From: Pararhizobium sp. YC-54
GTDB taxonomy: Bacteria; Pseudomonadota; Alphaproteobacteria; Rhizobiales; Rhizobiaceae
Direction: 5' to 3'
Assembly: GCF_025847205.1 (NCBI RefSeq)
Contig: NZ_JAOYTH010000016.1
Span: 99,837-163,836, forward strand
DNA length: 64,000 bases
Part shown: positions 8,968 through 18,287 of the stretch, one piece after another
How positions within the stretch are numbered: position 1 is the stretch's first letter
Layout: every line of letters begins with the position of its first letter
Notes under the pieces: model-generated
What the model saw: the letters and a program-made list of their open reading frames with translations, nothing else
Database searches by the model: none
What the model was told of the DNA's origin: nothing
Translations under genes and position numbers: made by a program

Positions 8968-10590
8968 TCAGCCCGCGCGCGGCTGATGGTGGTGCAGGGC
9001 CCGAAGAACGCCGAACAGCAGGGCAAGCCCGATGCCGATTACGACGCCGGCAAACGCACCGGCAGCAAGGAGGATCAGCGTTCGCGGCGGCCAGCTGCGC
9101 GATTGCGGTGGCATTGCACGGGAAATCACCCGGATGTTGGAGGTGTTGATCTGCTGCTGTTCGGTAATCTGCTGGGCACGGGTCAGATGTGTTTCATAAA
9201 GGGCTGCCTTGGCGCGTGCGTCGCGCTCCAGATCCCGCAATTCGACCTGGGAGTCGTTGTCCATATAGACGGTCGTCTGCTGTTCGTTCGCCTTGCCCTG
9301 CAAAGCGGTGAGCGCCGATTTGGCCTGGTTCATGTCTCCCAGCGCCGTATCGGCGATCCGCCGGGCTTCATTGCCGATCGATGCTTTCAAGGTCGACAGG
9401 TCGGAATTGGCAGCTGTGATCCGCGGGTGCCGGGTGCCGTATGTCAGTTTCAGGGAATTGAGCTGCAATTGCGCTTCGTCGTAACTCTGACGCAACGCCG
9501 TCATCGCCGGTGAAACGAAAACCGATGCCGTGTCGGTCCGGCCCGTGGAAACCGCCTCCTGCATCTGCTTGTAGCGCGTTTCCAGCTCGATATAGCGCTG
9601 TTGTGCCGCCAGGACCTGGGTGTTCAACTCGGTAACCAGCCGTGTGCTGACCAATTCGCCATTGCTGGATTGCAATCCCTTCCGGCGCTTGAATTCCTCC
9701 ACCTTTGCTTCCGCGTTGGTGACGTTGCGCCGAAGCTCTTCCAGACGATCGTTAAGGGTCGTCGCGACCCGGCCGGCACTTTGAGCGGCGGATTCGAAAA
9801 TTTCCTTTTCAAAGGCGTCGACGATCGCGTCGGACAAGGCCACCGATTTCTCTGGATTATCGGTATAGACGCCGAGAGAAACGACGAATGAACGCTCTTC
9901 CCGCCGCGCTTCGACACGCTCGGCCAGAGCGCGGGTCGCACTCAGCATCTTTGCCTGCTGGTCCTCGTCCTTGGTGGCGCTCGAAAGGAGCGTCTTGATG
10001 CCTCCGAGGATCCCGGGCTTCACGAATTCCGTGTCCTGCGTCAGGTTCATGCTGTCGATGACGCGGGTCAGGACATTGCGTGACGTGAGGATCCGCAGCT
10101 TGCTTTCGACCTCGAGCAATTGCGAGTCGCGCAACGGATTGGAGCCGAACACATCGTCATTGACCACCTGAAGATTGGACGGATCGATGACAAGGTCGGT
10201 GTGGACGGTATAGCGCGGCTGGGCGGACATCGCGTAAATCAACGCGGCAGCCATGCACAGCGCTGTCGCTCCGGCGATCCAGAGGAGGCCGTCCTTGAGC
10301 CACAGGAAAACGTCGTCGGGACCGATGGATCGGAGTGCTGCGACATAGCCCATGATCTGCCCTTTGACGGGCGTGGATGGCGTGTTGATGTGTTCGGCGA
10401 TTGCTGCCTGTTGCCGGGTCGGCGAGAACGTTGCGCGTGCGGTCTCCGCAGCTGCTGATGCGGCGGGGCGGAAATCGTCCTCGTCGTCGGAAACCAGGTC
10501 CAAAAGGGAACCGGCGCGCGGATGCGAGCGTGCGGCCGTCTCCGGGCGCTTCATCGCTTGCCGCAGATCCGGCTCCTTCGGCGTATACAT
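8968..10590 (-). CDS. Wzz/GumC-type polysaccharide co-polymerase
   Basis: A 540-residue chain-length/export protein. A cytosolic N-terminal stretch (about 1-90) precedes transmembrane segment 1 (WIAGATALCMAAALIYAM). A Wzz domain with YTVHTDLVIDP follows, then a long coiled-coil region (ELRRNVTNAEAKVEEFKRRKG and after) with a GumC-type GNVR-like end, and transmembrane segment 2 near the C-terminus. There is no C-terminal tyrosine kinase domain, unlike ExoP. The start at 10590 has GGAGA eight bases upstream; longer N-termini lack this. It is the first gene of the co-polymerase, polymerase, deacetylase, glycosyltransferase operon and should set chain length and couple to export. No outer-membrane Wza-type gene is in the window. 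Confidence 0.87.
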   Translation of the reverse strand: MYTPKEPDLRQAMKRPETAARSHPRAGSLLDLVSDDEDDFRPAASAAAETARATFSPTRQQAAIAEHINTPSTPVKGQIMGYVAALRSIGPDDVFLWLKDGLLWIAGATALCMAAALIYAMSAQPRYTVHTDLVIDPSNLQVVNDDVFGSNPLRDSQLLEVESKLRILTSRNVLTRVIDSMNLTQDTEFVKPGILGGIKTLLSSATKDEDQQAKMLSATRALAERVEARREERSFVVSLGVYTDNPEKSVALSDAIVDAFEKEIFESAAQSAGRVATTLNDRLEELRRNVTNAEAKVEEFKRRKGLQSSNGELVSTRLVTELNTQVLAAQQRYIELETRYKQMQEAVSTGRTDTASVFVSPAMTALRQSYDEAQLQLNSLKLTYGTRHPRITAANSDLSTLKASIGNEARRIADTALGDMNQAKSALTALQGKANEQQTTVYMDNDSQVELRDLERDARAKAALYETHLTRAQQITEQQQINTSNIRVISRAMPPQSRSWPPRTLILLAAGAFAGVVIGIGLALLFGVLRALHHHQPRAG

Positions 10591-10727
10591 CCGTTCTGTC
10601 TCCGCGGCGTTCTCCAGGCCCATGGAGCCTATCGCCGTACCCCAAGTGAGCATCATGAATAGCTGCTTATGGTAAACCACGGGTTAAGACGCCCCGGTGA
10701 AGACACCTGCATACGGGGTGACGGATG

Positions 10728-11900
10728 TTAGAAGTCGTGGAGCAAACGGCTCCAGCTTTCCGAGGCAAGGCCGCCGGCATAGAACCCGTCGCCGATAGCC
10801 GCCTCCTTCAGGTCGGCGTGGCGCGTCACCAGGCAGAAATAGCCGGTATGCTTGTGGACCAGATGACGTTGACGCAGCACCGCCTGTGTCAGGAAGGGCT
10901 GTGCCATTCCTTGGGCGCTCGCATATCCGAGGCTGTCGAGATCGGCGAAAAGCTGGGCGACGACGGGCGCCTCCTGGCGCTCGGTGCAGAAGACGTTCAG
11001 AACCACTGCGTTGCGGCCATCCGCGCCAAAATACAGATAGCAGCCGATCACCTTGCCTTGCGCATCCGTGATGCTGCGGCATCGAAGCTCGCCGAGAGAG
11101 GTGTTCAGGCTCGCGGCAGCGATCAACCAGTCGAATTCCGCTGTCGAAAAGACCGGATGGACGGAGAAGCGCGCCATCATCAGCTGGGCATGTTCCAAAA
11201 ATTGCGGCAGCGTAATCGGCGCGCTGGTGATGCCGTCCTGTGACGCCGCGGCAAACGAGGTTCTTGAGCGGCGCACGAAGCGGTCCGCGGCTCGTGCAAT
11301 ACCTTGCAGCGGCAGTTTGGCGAGAAGCTTTACTTTTCGGCGGGCCATGTCGAGCGCGGCTGCGGCCGGGCGGAACGTGCGATGCCATTCGAGACTTTGA
11401 ACCGGCAAGACAAGCCCGCCGCCCGCAACCCAGTGGTCGGCGCTGACCGGCGATGCATTGTCGGTGAAGCAGAAATCCTGGCGGGCTGCGCGCAGCATGC
11501 GGGCAAGACGCGCCGCCCCGGCCGCCCCGGACTTTCCCTCGGCCATGAAGGCGCAAAGCACCCTGGCGGTGACCGGCCGGCCGTGAACCACGAACTCCAC
11601 GGGCATCGCCAGAATGGCGCTGTCGATTGTCGCCGTCTCGTTGAGGTGAACGAGGCTGCCGACATCCGGCGTGTAGAGCGGGCTGCTGAAGAAAACCGTT
11701 TCGAGATAGCCGGCCAGTTGGCTGTCGGTCTTCTCGTTGTTCTTGCGGAACGTCCGGGTGAAAAGATCGGCGACAGCCGGCAGGTCCGATCGCTCCATCG
11801 GGCGAACCACGCCCGTATTGTGCCTCGACCGTCCCTCCTCGGCAGGCGTGTCGGAGAGTTCGATGGGTTGTCTCAAAGCGGTTTCCGCAGCGGGTGTCAT
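10728..11900 (-). CDS. GNAT/FemAB-like protein of EPS locus (paralogue 1)
   Basis: A 390-residue protein with an N-terminal GNAT-like opening (VVRPMERSDLPAVADLFTRTFR), then SLVHLNE near residue 85 and a long C-terminal part ending GGLASESWSRLLHDF. It is a clear paralogue of the product at 14258-15373: both share the opening, the SLVHLN motif, FTD/FSE followed by N/T-A-S, and the terminal W-SRL. Such proteins in EPS clusters are usually annotated as GNAT or FemAB-type acyl/aminoacyl transferases; no substrate evidence exists here. No strong Shine-Dalgarno sequence precedes 11900. It lies 84 bp downstream of the flippase gene and may be co-transcribed with it. Confidence 0.7.
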   Translation of the reverse strand: MTPAAETALRQPIELSDTPAEEGRSRHNTGVVRPMERSDLPAVADLFTRTFRKNNEKTDSQLAGYLETVFFSSPLYTPDVGSLVHLNETATIDSAILAMPVEFVVHGRPVTARVLCAFMAEGKSGAAGAARLARMLRAARQDFCFTDNASPVSADHWVAGGGLVLPVQSLEWHRTFRPAAAALDMARRKVKLLAKLPLQGIARAADRFVRRSRTSFAAASQDGITSAPITLPQFLEHAQLMMARFSVHPVFSTAEFDWLIAAASLNTSLGELRCRSITDAQGKVIGCYLYFGADGRNAVVLNVFCTERQEAPVVAQLFADLDSLGYASAQGMAQPFLTQAVLRQRHLVHKHTGYFCLVTRHADLKEAAIGDGFYAGGLASESWSRLLHDF

Positions 11901-11983
11901 ATCACACTCTTTATATACGGCTCTGTCACGCCAGTTTATTTACGGGGCATCGGTCAATAGTCTCTCAGCAAGTTAAACCGTCT

Positions 11984-13285
11984 TTATGTAAGTGCGGCTC
12001 CGGCAGCATTTCTTGCCTCATCCTTCTTCGCGTACCGCAAGAAGACCGCCCAGGCGACGGCCACCATTGCAATCTCGATCACATAGAATGAAACGACCGT
12101 TCCCATCGGTGGGGCGTACCAGGTTGCCCAGGCAGCCAGGGCCGCACCCAGAATACTGCCAAGGCCCATGACGCTGGCGCGCGCCGCATGATATCCGGCG
12201 GCACCGAGCGCCTCGACGGCAATCGACCACATGCCGAGCGGTACGACGACCCAGCAGAGCTTGCGGACGAAGGACACCAGCGTCAGGTATTCGTGGCCGA
12301 ACAGATAGGGCAGCAACGGTGCCAGCAGGAACACTGTCGTGGCGGCCGCCAGGCTGATGCCGGTTGCGGCAAAGAGCACCTTGCGGATGCGGTCCATCGC
12401 CTTGTGAAGGCCATTGGCTGCCGCCCGCGCGGACCCCGGGTACATCAGCCGGTTCAAAGCCTCGACCGAGAGATAGCTGCTTTCGAGAATCCGCCGGGCG
12501 ACGCTGTAGCTCGCGACGATTTCGGCCGTCGTGACAAGGCTCAGCGTCAAAAGGTCGGCATTCTGGCGGATGGCCCGCAGAATGAAGGGTATGCTGAAAT
12601 ACATGCCGAGCGGCAGTTCTTCCCTGACGATCCCGTACCTGGGCCGCCCCAGTTTCGCCAGCGCCCGGATGCAGAAGGCGGCGACCAGGACATGGCAGGC
12701 AAATTGCCAGATGGCCCATTCGGCAACGGTCGAAACGCCAAATGCAAGGCAGGCCAGCGTTGCGGCGATGGTGCGCGCAACCGCAAAACCGACCACCGTC
12801 ATGTTGGCCGAGACGAAATTGGAATGACCGATGAATATCTGCTCGGTCAGGACAATGACGCGCACGAAAATGATGTTGGTGATCAGCATCAGCGTCATCG
12901 CGAGGAGATTGAGTGAGGGGTCGGGCGAAAGCGAAAAGAAAAACGGCAATAGAGCCACGCCGAGCAGGACCAGCGCCACGCCGCTTACGGTCGTCAGGAT
13001 GATGTTGTGGCCCAGCATGAGCGGATACATCGAGGGATCACGCGCGACACGCCGGACCAGGCACTCCATGCCACCAAGTCCGCAGAGGTGGACGGCAATG
13101 TTGCAGACCGCAGTCACGGCAACGAAGACGCTGAACTCGTTGACGCCGAGCGACCGGGCCAGAATGGCGAAGGTGAGCAGCTGGGCAGCGGAACTCATGA
13201 TCAGGCTGCCGCCGGAAGCCATGTAGGACATGACCATCGACATCAGCGTTCGCTGCCTGGGCGCATGAAAAGCGTCCGCTGTCAC
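11984..13285 (-). CDS. Wzx-type lipid-linked oligosaccharide flippase
   Basis: A 433-residue polytopic membrane protein with twelve or so hydrophobic segments. The Wzx/MOP-superfamily pattern is visible: N-terminal SSAAQLLTFAILARSLGVNEFSVF, an arginine-bearing central segment (YSVARRILESSYLSVEALNRL) and a second half of six helices. It should move undecaprenyl-linked EPS units across the inner membrane to the Wzy-type polymerase of this locus. The start is a GTG at 13285 with GAGGAG eight bases upstream, which decides the start. It is divergent from the PrmC-like gene across a 230-bp gap. Confidence 0.85.
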   Translation of the reverse strand: MTADAFHAPRQRTLMSMVMSYMASGGSLIMSSAAQLLTFAILARSLGVNEFSVFVAVTAVCNIAVHLCGLGGMECLVRRVARDPSMYPLMLGHNIILTTVSGVALVLLGVALLPFFFSLSPDPSLNLLAMTLMLITNIIFVRVIVLTEQIFIGHSNFVSANMTVVGFAVARTIAATLACLAFGVSTVAEWAIWQFACHVLVAAFCIRALAKLGRPRYGIVREELPLGMYFSIPFILRAIRQNADLLTLSLVTTAEIVASYSVARRILESSYLSVEALNRLMYPGSARAAANGLHKAMDRIRKVLFAATGISLAAATTVFLLAPLLPYLFGHEYLTLVSFVRKLCWVVVPLGMWSIAVEALGAAGYHAARASVMGLGSILGAALAAWATWYAPPMGTVVSFYVIEIAMVAVAWAVFLRYAKKDEARNAAGAALT

Positions 13286-13517
13286 CTCAGGTTCTCTCCT
13301 CTCGCAGGTATAGCTGTTCCGGTTGATTACCTGGCCAACAATACTTTCATTCCCTGCAGAGGTCGTTAATTTCGCCGTGAATCTGCCGGTGCGGCATCGG
13401 CGAATTCATATTGAGGTTAACACTTGCCATTATGGAATGGATTTCAGTTTATGTTTACTTCGCTACGGTATTGATTGCAGAAGGTTTTGGAGATTGCAGT
13501 TTGGAGTTGCGTGGGTG

Positions 13518-14204
13518 ATGGACAAGGCACGTGTTGAGGACCGGAACGGAACGCCGCTGCATCGTTTCATGGGGGTCGATCTTGAACTGGCGCCCGGCGT
13601 CCTCGTTCCAAGAGAGGAAACCGAGCTTCTGGGGCGCACGTCGATCGGGTTGATCGAAGGACGGGCCGAAAATCCACTGGTGATCGACATGTGCTGCGGC
13701 TCCGGCAACCTCGCGCTGGCAATCGCCACCCACATCCCCAAAGCCCGGCTCTGGGCTTGCGATCTCACAGACGAGACTGTGAGCCTTGCGAGGCGGAATG
13801 CAGAACGCTGCGGTTTTTCCGATCGCCTGAGCGTGATCCAGGGCGATCTGTTCGGCGGGCTCTCCGACAAGGATCTTGAGGGCGCGATCGACCTGATCGT
13901 CTGCAATCCTCCCTATATCTCCACCCAGCGTCTCGAAGGCGATAGCGCGCATCTGCTCGACAACGAGCCGCGTGAGGCCTTCGATGGGGGACCCTATGGT
14001 ATTTCCATTCATCAGCGCCTCGTCCGCGATGCGCTTGCCTTTCTGAAGCCCGGCGGCTGGCTTGCCTTCGAATTCGGCGAAGGGCAGCACCGGCAGGCCG
14101 CGGCTCTGCTCGCCCGGGCGCGGGGGTATGAGCCTGCAGGCTTCGCCGAGGATGCGGCGGGCCTTCCGCGCGTCGCATTCGTCCAGAAACGGTCCGACAC
14201 GTGA
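13518..14204 (+). CDS. PrmC/HemK-like N5-glutamine methyltransferase-type protein
   Basis: A class I SAM-dependent methyltransferase of about 228 residues. The SAM-binding motif is VIDMCCGSGNLALAIA (about residues 54-69), and CNPPYIS (about 130) is the (D/N)PPY catalytic signature of amino-group methyltransferases; the distal NEPREAFDGGPYG is typical of PrmC. It lacks the N-terminal substrate-recognition domain of true release-factor PrmC (normally about 280-290 residues), so the target may differ. The start is ATG 13518 or the adjacent GTG 13515, preceded by GGAG; the open frame to 13323 has no ribosome-binding site. It stands inside the EPS locus 53 bp before GNAT paralogue 2, so modification of an amine or amide on a polysaccharide or peptide group is conceivable but unproven. 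Confidence 0.75.
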   Translation: MDKARVEDRNGTPLHRFMGVDLELAPGVLVPREETELLGRTSIGLIEGRAENPLVIDMCCGSGNLALAIATHIPKARLWACDLTDETVSLARRNAERCGFSDRLSVIQGDLFGGLSDKDLEGAIDLIVCNPPYISTQRLEGDSAHLLDNEPREAFDGGPYGISIHQRLVRDALAFLKPGGWLAFEFGEGQHRQAAALLARARGYEPAGFAEDAAGLPRVAFVQKRSDT

Positions 14205-14257
14205 CGCGTCTACGCTGAACCTCTTCGAAAAACCCGCTGCCGGAACCCGAAAAGCCG

Positions 14258-15373
14258 ATGAGTGAAATCCGCGCGTTGCAAAGCTCCGACATCCCGGCCC
14301 TGGCAGGGATGTTTCAACGCGTCTTCCGCGACCCGAAAGTTCCGGCAGGCAAGGGGTTGGTGGAGTATCTCAAGCATTTCTATCTCGATGCCCCCGGCCA
14401 GGATATCGGCATCGCGTCTCTCGTTCATCTCAATGACGGCGGCGAGATGACCGGTTTCGTCGGCGCCACCGGATTGCCGATGACGTTTCAGGGCCGGCAA
14501 TTGCGGGCGGCGATTTGCGGTTCGCTGATGGTCGAGGGACGGGATGCCGATCCGCTCGCCGGTGCGCGGCTGCTCAAGGCGTTTCTCGCCGGCCCGCAGG
14601 ACCTGTCGTTCAGCGAGACGGCGAGCGAGGTGTCCGCCTCGATGTGGATGAAGCTGCGGGGGCTGGCCTTGCCGCAATACAGTCTCGACTGGCTTCGCAT
14701 CATCCGGCCGGCCGGCTTTTTCACCGAACTTGGCGCGAGCCGCATTAGCGCTGCGCGCCTTCTGCGGCCGCTGGCGCGCAAGACCGACGATATCCTGCGC
14801 CGGCGCATGAGCCCTGACGATCTGAAATGGTCCGGTATCCCGGCGTCGTGGAATGGGCAGGGGAGCTTCAAGACAAGCGCCGTGTCTGCCGAGGCTTTTG
14901 CCGAGCTTTTTGTCCGGCTGACGGCGCGATACCGGCTCCGGCCGGATTTCCCAGGCGCTCAGCTTGCCTACATCCTGCAGGATGCGACGTATGCGAGGGC
15001 GGAAGGCGATGCCGTTTTCTGCAAGATCGAGGCCCGTACCGGTGCCGTTGTCGGTGCATTTGCCTATCACGGAAATGCCGGCCGCATCGGCCGGGTTTTG
15101 CAGATCCTGTCGATCCCCGGTCAGGAACGACAGGTTATCGATTGCCTGATCGCGCATGCAGCAGAGCGGGGTTTGGTTGCGCTGCGCGGCCGCACGCAGC
15201 CGGATCTTCTCGAAGCCATGCTCGGCCGGCGTATCTCGTTTACGCACATCGCCTCAAGCGTCATCCATGCCAAGGATCCGGAGATCCTGCAGGCCTTTCA
15301 GAATGGCGACGGGTTCTTCAACGGGCTGGCCGGTGAACACTGGAGCCGGCTGGCGGTGGGCGATATCGACTGA
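14258..15373 (+). CDS. GNAT/FemAB-like protein of EPS locus (paralogue 2)
   Basis: A 371-residue paralogue of the protein at 10728-11900. It shares IRALQSSDIPALAGMFQRVFR, the SLVHLND motif near residue 72, FSETASEVSA, and the ending GLAGEHWSRL. The two differ greatly in between, so the duplication is old. The N-terminal third resembles a GNAT acetyltransferase; the rest is unassigned but keeps a second GNAT-like beta pattern (GDAVFCKIEARTGAVVGAF). It lies just downstream of the methyltransferase, on the same strand. It ends 34 bp from the convergent NAD-synthetase-like gene. A role in acylating or aminoacylating EPS is inferred from context only. Confidence 0.68.
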   Translation: MSEIRALQSSDIPALAGMFQRVFRDPKVPAGKGLVEYLKHFYLDAPGQDIGIASLVHLNDGGEMTGFVGATGLPMTFQGRQLRAAICGSLMVEGRDADPLAGARLLKAFLAGPQDLSFSETASEVSASMWMKLRGLALPQYSLDWLRIIRPAGFFTELGASRISAARLLRPLARKTDDILRRRMSPDDLKWSGIPASWNGQGSFKTSAVSAEAFAELFVRLTARYRLRPDFPGAQLAYILQDATYARAEGDAVFCKIEARTGAVVGAFAYHGNAGRIGRVLQILSIPGQERQVIDCLIAHAAERGLVALRGRTQPDLLEAMLGRRISFTHIASSVIHAKDPEILQAFQNGDGFFNGLAGEHWSRLAVGDID

Positions 15374-15406
15374 TCCGCCCTCCGCTGCTGCTCAACGCAC
15401 CGTGGC

Positions 15407-16420
15407 TTACTTCGGTGCGATTTCGCTGACCGGCTCGACCAACTGCGGCGCAAGATGCAGGTAGCGTGTCGCCTTGCGCTTGGCGGTGATATCGGCCCAG
15501 ACGCGTGACATCTGGTCAGCGGTCAGGCCGGCGGCTGCGGCAACGGTCTCTGCCGGCAGATTGTTGTTGAGGCCGTAGAGGCAGAGATCCATCCGGTCGT
15601 AGGGCAGGGAGAAGTAGAACTCCTCCTGCGTTTGCTGCAGCGAATAGGTATCGGTCGTCGGCGGGCGCTTGCAGATTTCTTCCGGCACGCCGAGATAGGC
15701 CGCAAGCTGGTAAACCTGGGTCTTGTAGAGATGGGCGATCGGCTTGACGTCGGCAGCGCCATCGCCGTTCTTGACGAAGAAGCCCTGATCGTATTCCAGC
15801 CGGTTCGGCGTGCCGATCACGGCGAAGTTCAGCCGGTCGGCGTGGAAATATTCGAGCTGCTTGCGGGTGCGTTGCTTCATGTTGGTCGCAGCAACGATGC
15901 CGAGATAGACCGACGGCGTCATGCGCAGCTTTGTCTGCCTGCCGTCGGGGTCCTGCACGACGAGGTAGGAAATATTGTAGCCATCGCCTTCGAGAGCGCT
16001 GGAAATGACGATCTTCGAGGCCCACGCGCTGGTGTATTCCGGCACCAATTCGCGGATGAAGGCATCGCGCCGATCGTAGCAGCCCATGGCCTGCAGCGAT
16101 GGGCCGATATCTTCGACAACGCTGTCGATACCAAAGGTTTCGGCAATGGTGCGGCCGAGACGCAGGCTTTCCGGATCGGAATCGTTTTCCGGCATGAACA
16201 GCGCGTAGACGTTCTTGGCGCCAACGGCGCGGGCGGCAAGGGCTGCGCAGACGCTGCTGTCGATGCCGCCGGAAAGGCCAAGAACAAGCCCGCGCTTGCG
16301 CAAGGGACCACGCAGCTGCTCACGCAGGGCTGCGACGATCTTGTCGGTTTCCCTGGCCGGGTCGATTGCCAGCGTCGCTGGCGAGAATGCGGCGGTGGTA
16401 TCGGCTTTGTGCATGTTCAT
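15407..16420 (-). CDS. NAD+ synthetase-like ATP-pyrophosphatase (NadE family)
   Basis: A 337-residue N-type ATP pyrophosphatase. The PP-loop GLSGGIDSS is at about 48-56, and the downstream NadE motifs (EGDGYNISYLVVQDPDGR, GTPNRLEYDQGFFVKNGDGAAD, ICKRPPT) are complete, so it is probably active. NadE adenylates nicotinic-acid adenine dinucleotide and amidates it with ammonia. There is no glutaminase domain, so it is ammonia-dependent or takes ammonia from a partner. It is the last gene of an operon after AMP-ligase, acyl carrier protein and asparagine synthetase, and its ATG overlaps the AMP-ligase stop (ATGA). That position is unusual for housekeeping NadE and suggests recruitment to amide formation, but true NAD synthesis cannot be ruled out. 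Confidence 0.82.
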   Translation of the reverse strand: MNMHKADTTAAFSPATLAIDPARETDKIVAALREQLRGPLRKRGLVLGLSGGIDSSVCAALAARAVGAKNVYALFMPENDSDPESLRLGRTIAETFGIDSVVEDIGPSLQAMGCYDRRDAFIRELVPEYTSAWASKIVISSALEGDGYNISYLVVQDPDGRQTKLRMTPSVYLGIVAATNMKQRTRKQLEYFHADRLNFAVIGTPNRLEYDQGFFVKNGDGAADVKPIAHLYKTQVYQLAAYLGVPEEICKRPPTTDTYSLQQTQEEFYFSLPYDRMDLCLYGLNNNLPAETVAAAAGLTADQMSRVWADITAKRKATRYLHLAPQLVEPVSEIAPK

Positions 16421-17961
16421 TCGGCAGCCTCCAGTGTTTCTGCGGCGAGCCTGCGGCTGACCTTGCCGGTATCCGTCTTCGGCAGTTCGTCGCGAAACTC
16501 GATGAGACGCGGAACCATGAAGTCTTCCAGATGGGCGGCGCAGTGTTTGATAATGTCCCGCTCGGTCAACGCCGGGTCGGAGAGAACGACGATGGCTGCG
16601 ATCGCCTGGCCGAGGACAGGATCGGGCAGGCCGATGACAACAGCTTCGGCAATGCCGGGGTGACTGTGCAGCACAGTCTCGACTTCCTTCGGCGCGACCT
16701 TCTCGCCACGCGTCTTGATGATGTCGTCCTTGCGGCCGACGAAATAGAGGAAACCTTCGTCGTCAGTACGGAAGAGGTCGCCGGTGTAGAGCACCTTTTC
16801 CCAAGGGTTGGGGCCGGGACGAAGCATCTTGCTGGTCGCCTCGTCGTTGCGCCAGTAGCCCTGCATCACGTGAGGCCCGCGGATCACCAGTTCGCCGGAG
16901 ACGCCGGGCGCGACGCGCTGGCCGTTGTCATCAACAACGAAGGCTTCGGTATTGGGGATGGCGATGCCGACCGAACCCGGCCGGCAGTCGAGTTCTGCCG
17001 GCGGTAGATAGGTGCAGCGCTTGCATTCCGTCAGCCCGTACATCGAATAGACGGTTGCGCGTGGAAACAGTTCGCGCAGGCGGGCGATATGGGAGGGTGG
17101 CAGCGCGGCGGCGGTATTGGTGATGTAGCGCAGGCTCGGCAGGAAATCCGGCTCCAGGTCGCGCATCTGCAGGATCATCGCCGCCATGGTCGGCACCAGC
17201 GGGAAGCCGGTGACGTTTTCTTCGCGGATACGGTCGAAAATCGCCTGCGGGAAGGCGAAGGAGGCTTCGAGCACGATGGTCGCGCCAAGCTTTACTGCCA
17301 TCAGCAACTGATAGAGGCCATAGTCGAAGGCCAGCGGCAGGACGTTCAGGATGATGTCGTCAGCCGTGTTTTCCAGATAGGTGGTGATCGAGGTGGCGGC
17401 CGCCTCGACATTGCGATGGGTCATCATGACGCCCTTCGGGCGCCCGGTCGAACCCGAGGTATAGATCAGAAGCGCCAGATCGACATCGATGCCCTGATGC
17501 TTCACGCTGCTCTCGGTGGCCGCAAGGCAGGTTTCGAAATCGGCGATACCTTCAGCGGGGTTGGTGCCCCTGAATTTTGTCGATGCGACGAACAACGGCC
17601 GTGGTTCGATCGTCCGCGCTTCAGATACGACCGGCAAGAGCTTGCCTTGTGTGAGAATGCCCGCCGCCTCGCAGTTGCCAATCATGTAGGCGAGCTTGTC
17701 GGCCTTTGTCGAAGGGTTGACCGGTACGGCGGTGGCGCCGGCTTTCAGGATCGCGAAGAGCGAGACCGCAGCTTCCCAGCAATTGTTCATGAAGACGAGG
17801 ACGCGATCGCCGCGCACGATACCACCTGCGGCAAGCGACGAGGCCAGCCGGGCGGCTGCCGCGTCAAACTCCGCATAGGTGAAGCGCTTGCCGCCGGCGA
17901 CCAGGGCCGTTTTCGCACCGTTTATACGGGCGCTGTTGTGCAGAAATTCCTCGACGCGCAT
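16417..17961 (-). CDS. AMP-forming acyl/aminoacyl ligase (exosortase-A-type AMP-ligase)
   Basis: A 514-residue ANL-superfamily adenylate-forming enzyme. It has the P-loop YTSGSTGRPKGV near 168-179, SMYGLTECKRCTYLPP in the adenylate-binding region, YTGDLFRTDDEGFLYFVGRKDD and the C-terminal catalytic Lys in LPKTDTGKVSRR. The YGLTE..R..YLPP pattern resembles the AMP-ligases found with exosortase-A EPS loci. It should activate a carboxylic or amino acid and load it onto the carrier protein encoded 26 bp upstream. It overlaps the NadE-like gene by four bases. The substrate cannot be read from the sequence. Confidence 0.85.
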   Translation of the reverse strand: MRVEEFLHNSARINGAKTALVAGGKRFTYAEFDAAAARLASSLAAGGIVRGDRVLVFMNNCWEAAVSLFAILKAGATAVPVNPSTKADKLAYMIGNCEAAGILTQGKLLPVVSEARTIEPRPLFVASTKFRGTNPAEGIADFETCLAATESSVKHQGIDVDLALLIYTSGSTGRPKGVMMTHRNVEAAATSITTYLENTADDIILNVLPLAFDYGLYQLLMAVKLGATIVLEASFAFPQAIFDRIREENVTGFPLVPTMAAMILQMRDLEPDFLPSLRYITNTAAALPPSHIARLRELFPRATVYSMYGLTECKRCTYLPPAELDCRPGSVGIAIPNTEAFVVDDNGQRVAPGVSGELVIRGPHVMQGYWRNDEATSKMLRPGPNPWEKVLYTGDLFRTDDEGFLYFVGRKDDIIKTRGEKVAPKEVETVLHSHPGIAEAVVIGLPDPVLGQAIAAIVVLSDPALTERDIIKHCAAHLEDFMVPRLIEFRDELPKTDTGKVSRRLAAETLEAAE

Positions 17962-17987
17962 CGTCTGTCTCCCGTCGCCTGATCGTG

Positions 17988-18266
17988 TCAGGCCGACATC
18001 TTGTTGAGTGCGGGCGCCTCAGCGTGCTTTGCAACGAAAGCCGTGATGCGCGCTACAGAATCGAGATTGGCAGGCACGATATCCGCATCGGCCATGACGA
18101 AACCGAACTGGTCTTCGATAAAGGCGACGAGTTCGAGAACGCCGGTGGAATCGATGACTTCGTTTTCGATCAGCGATGCCTCGTCCTGAAGGTCGTAGGA
18201 CGTGTCGCCGAACAGAAAGTTCTCGATGATGAAGGCCTTGATGCTGTCTTTGATAGGCTGGGTCAT
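17988..18266 (-). CDS. acyl carrier protein
   Basis: A 92-residue stand-alone carrier protein. The phosphopantetheine attachment serine is in IDSTGVLELVAFIE (Ser about 40), followed by the acidic helix II and FGFVMADADI typical of type II acyl or peptidyl carriers. It lies between the asparagine synthetase-like gene (21 bp upstream) and the AMP-ligase (26 bp downstream), so it is almost certainly the ligase's thiolation partner and not the fatty-acid AcpP. A phosphopantetheinyl transferase is not encoded in the window. Confidence 0.87.
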   Translation of the reverse strand: MTQPIKDSIKAFIIENFLFGDTSYDLQDEASLIENEVIDSTGVLELVAFIEDQFGFVMADADIVPANLDSVARITAFVAKHAEAPALNKMSA

Positions 18267-18287
18267 ATTTTTTTCCTCAGATGAAGC

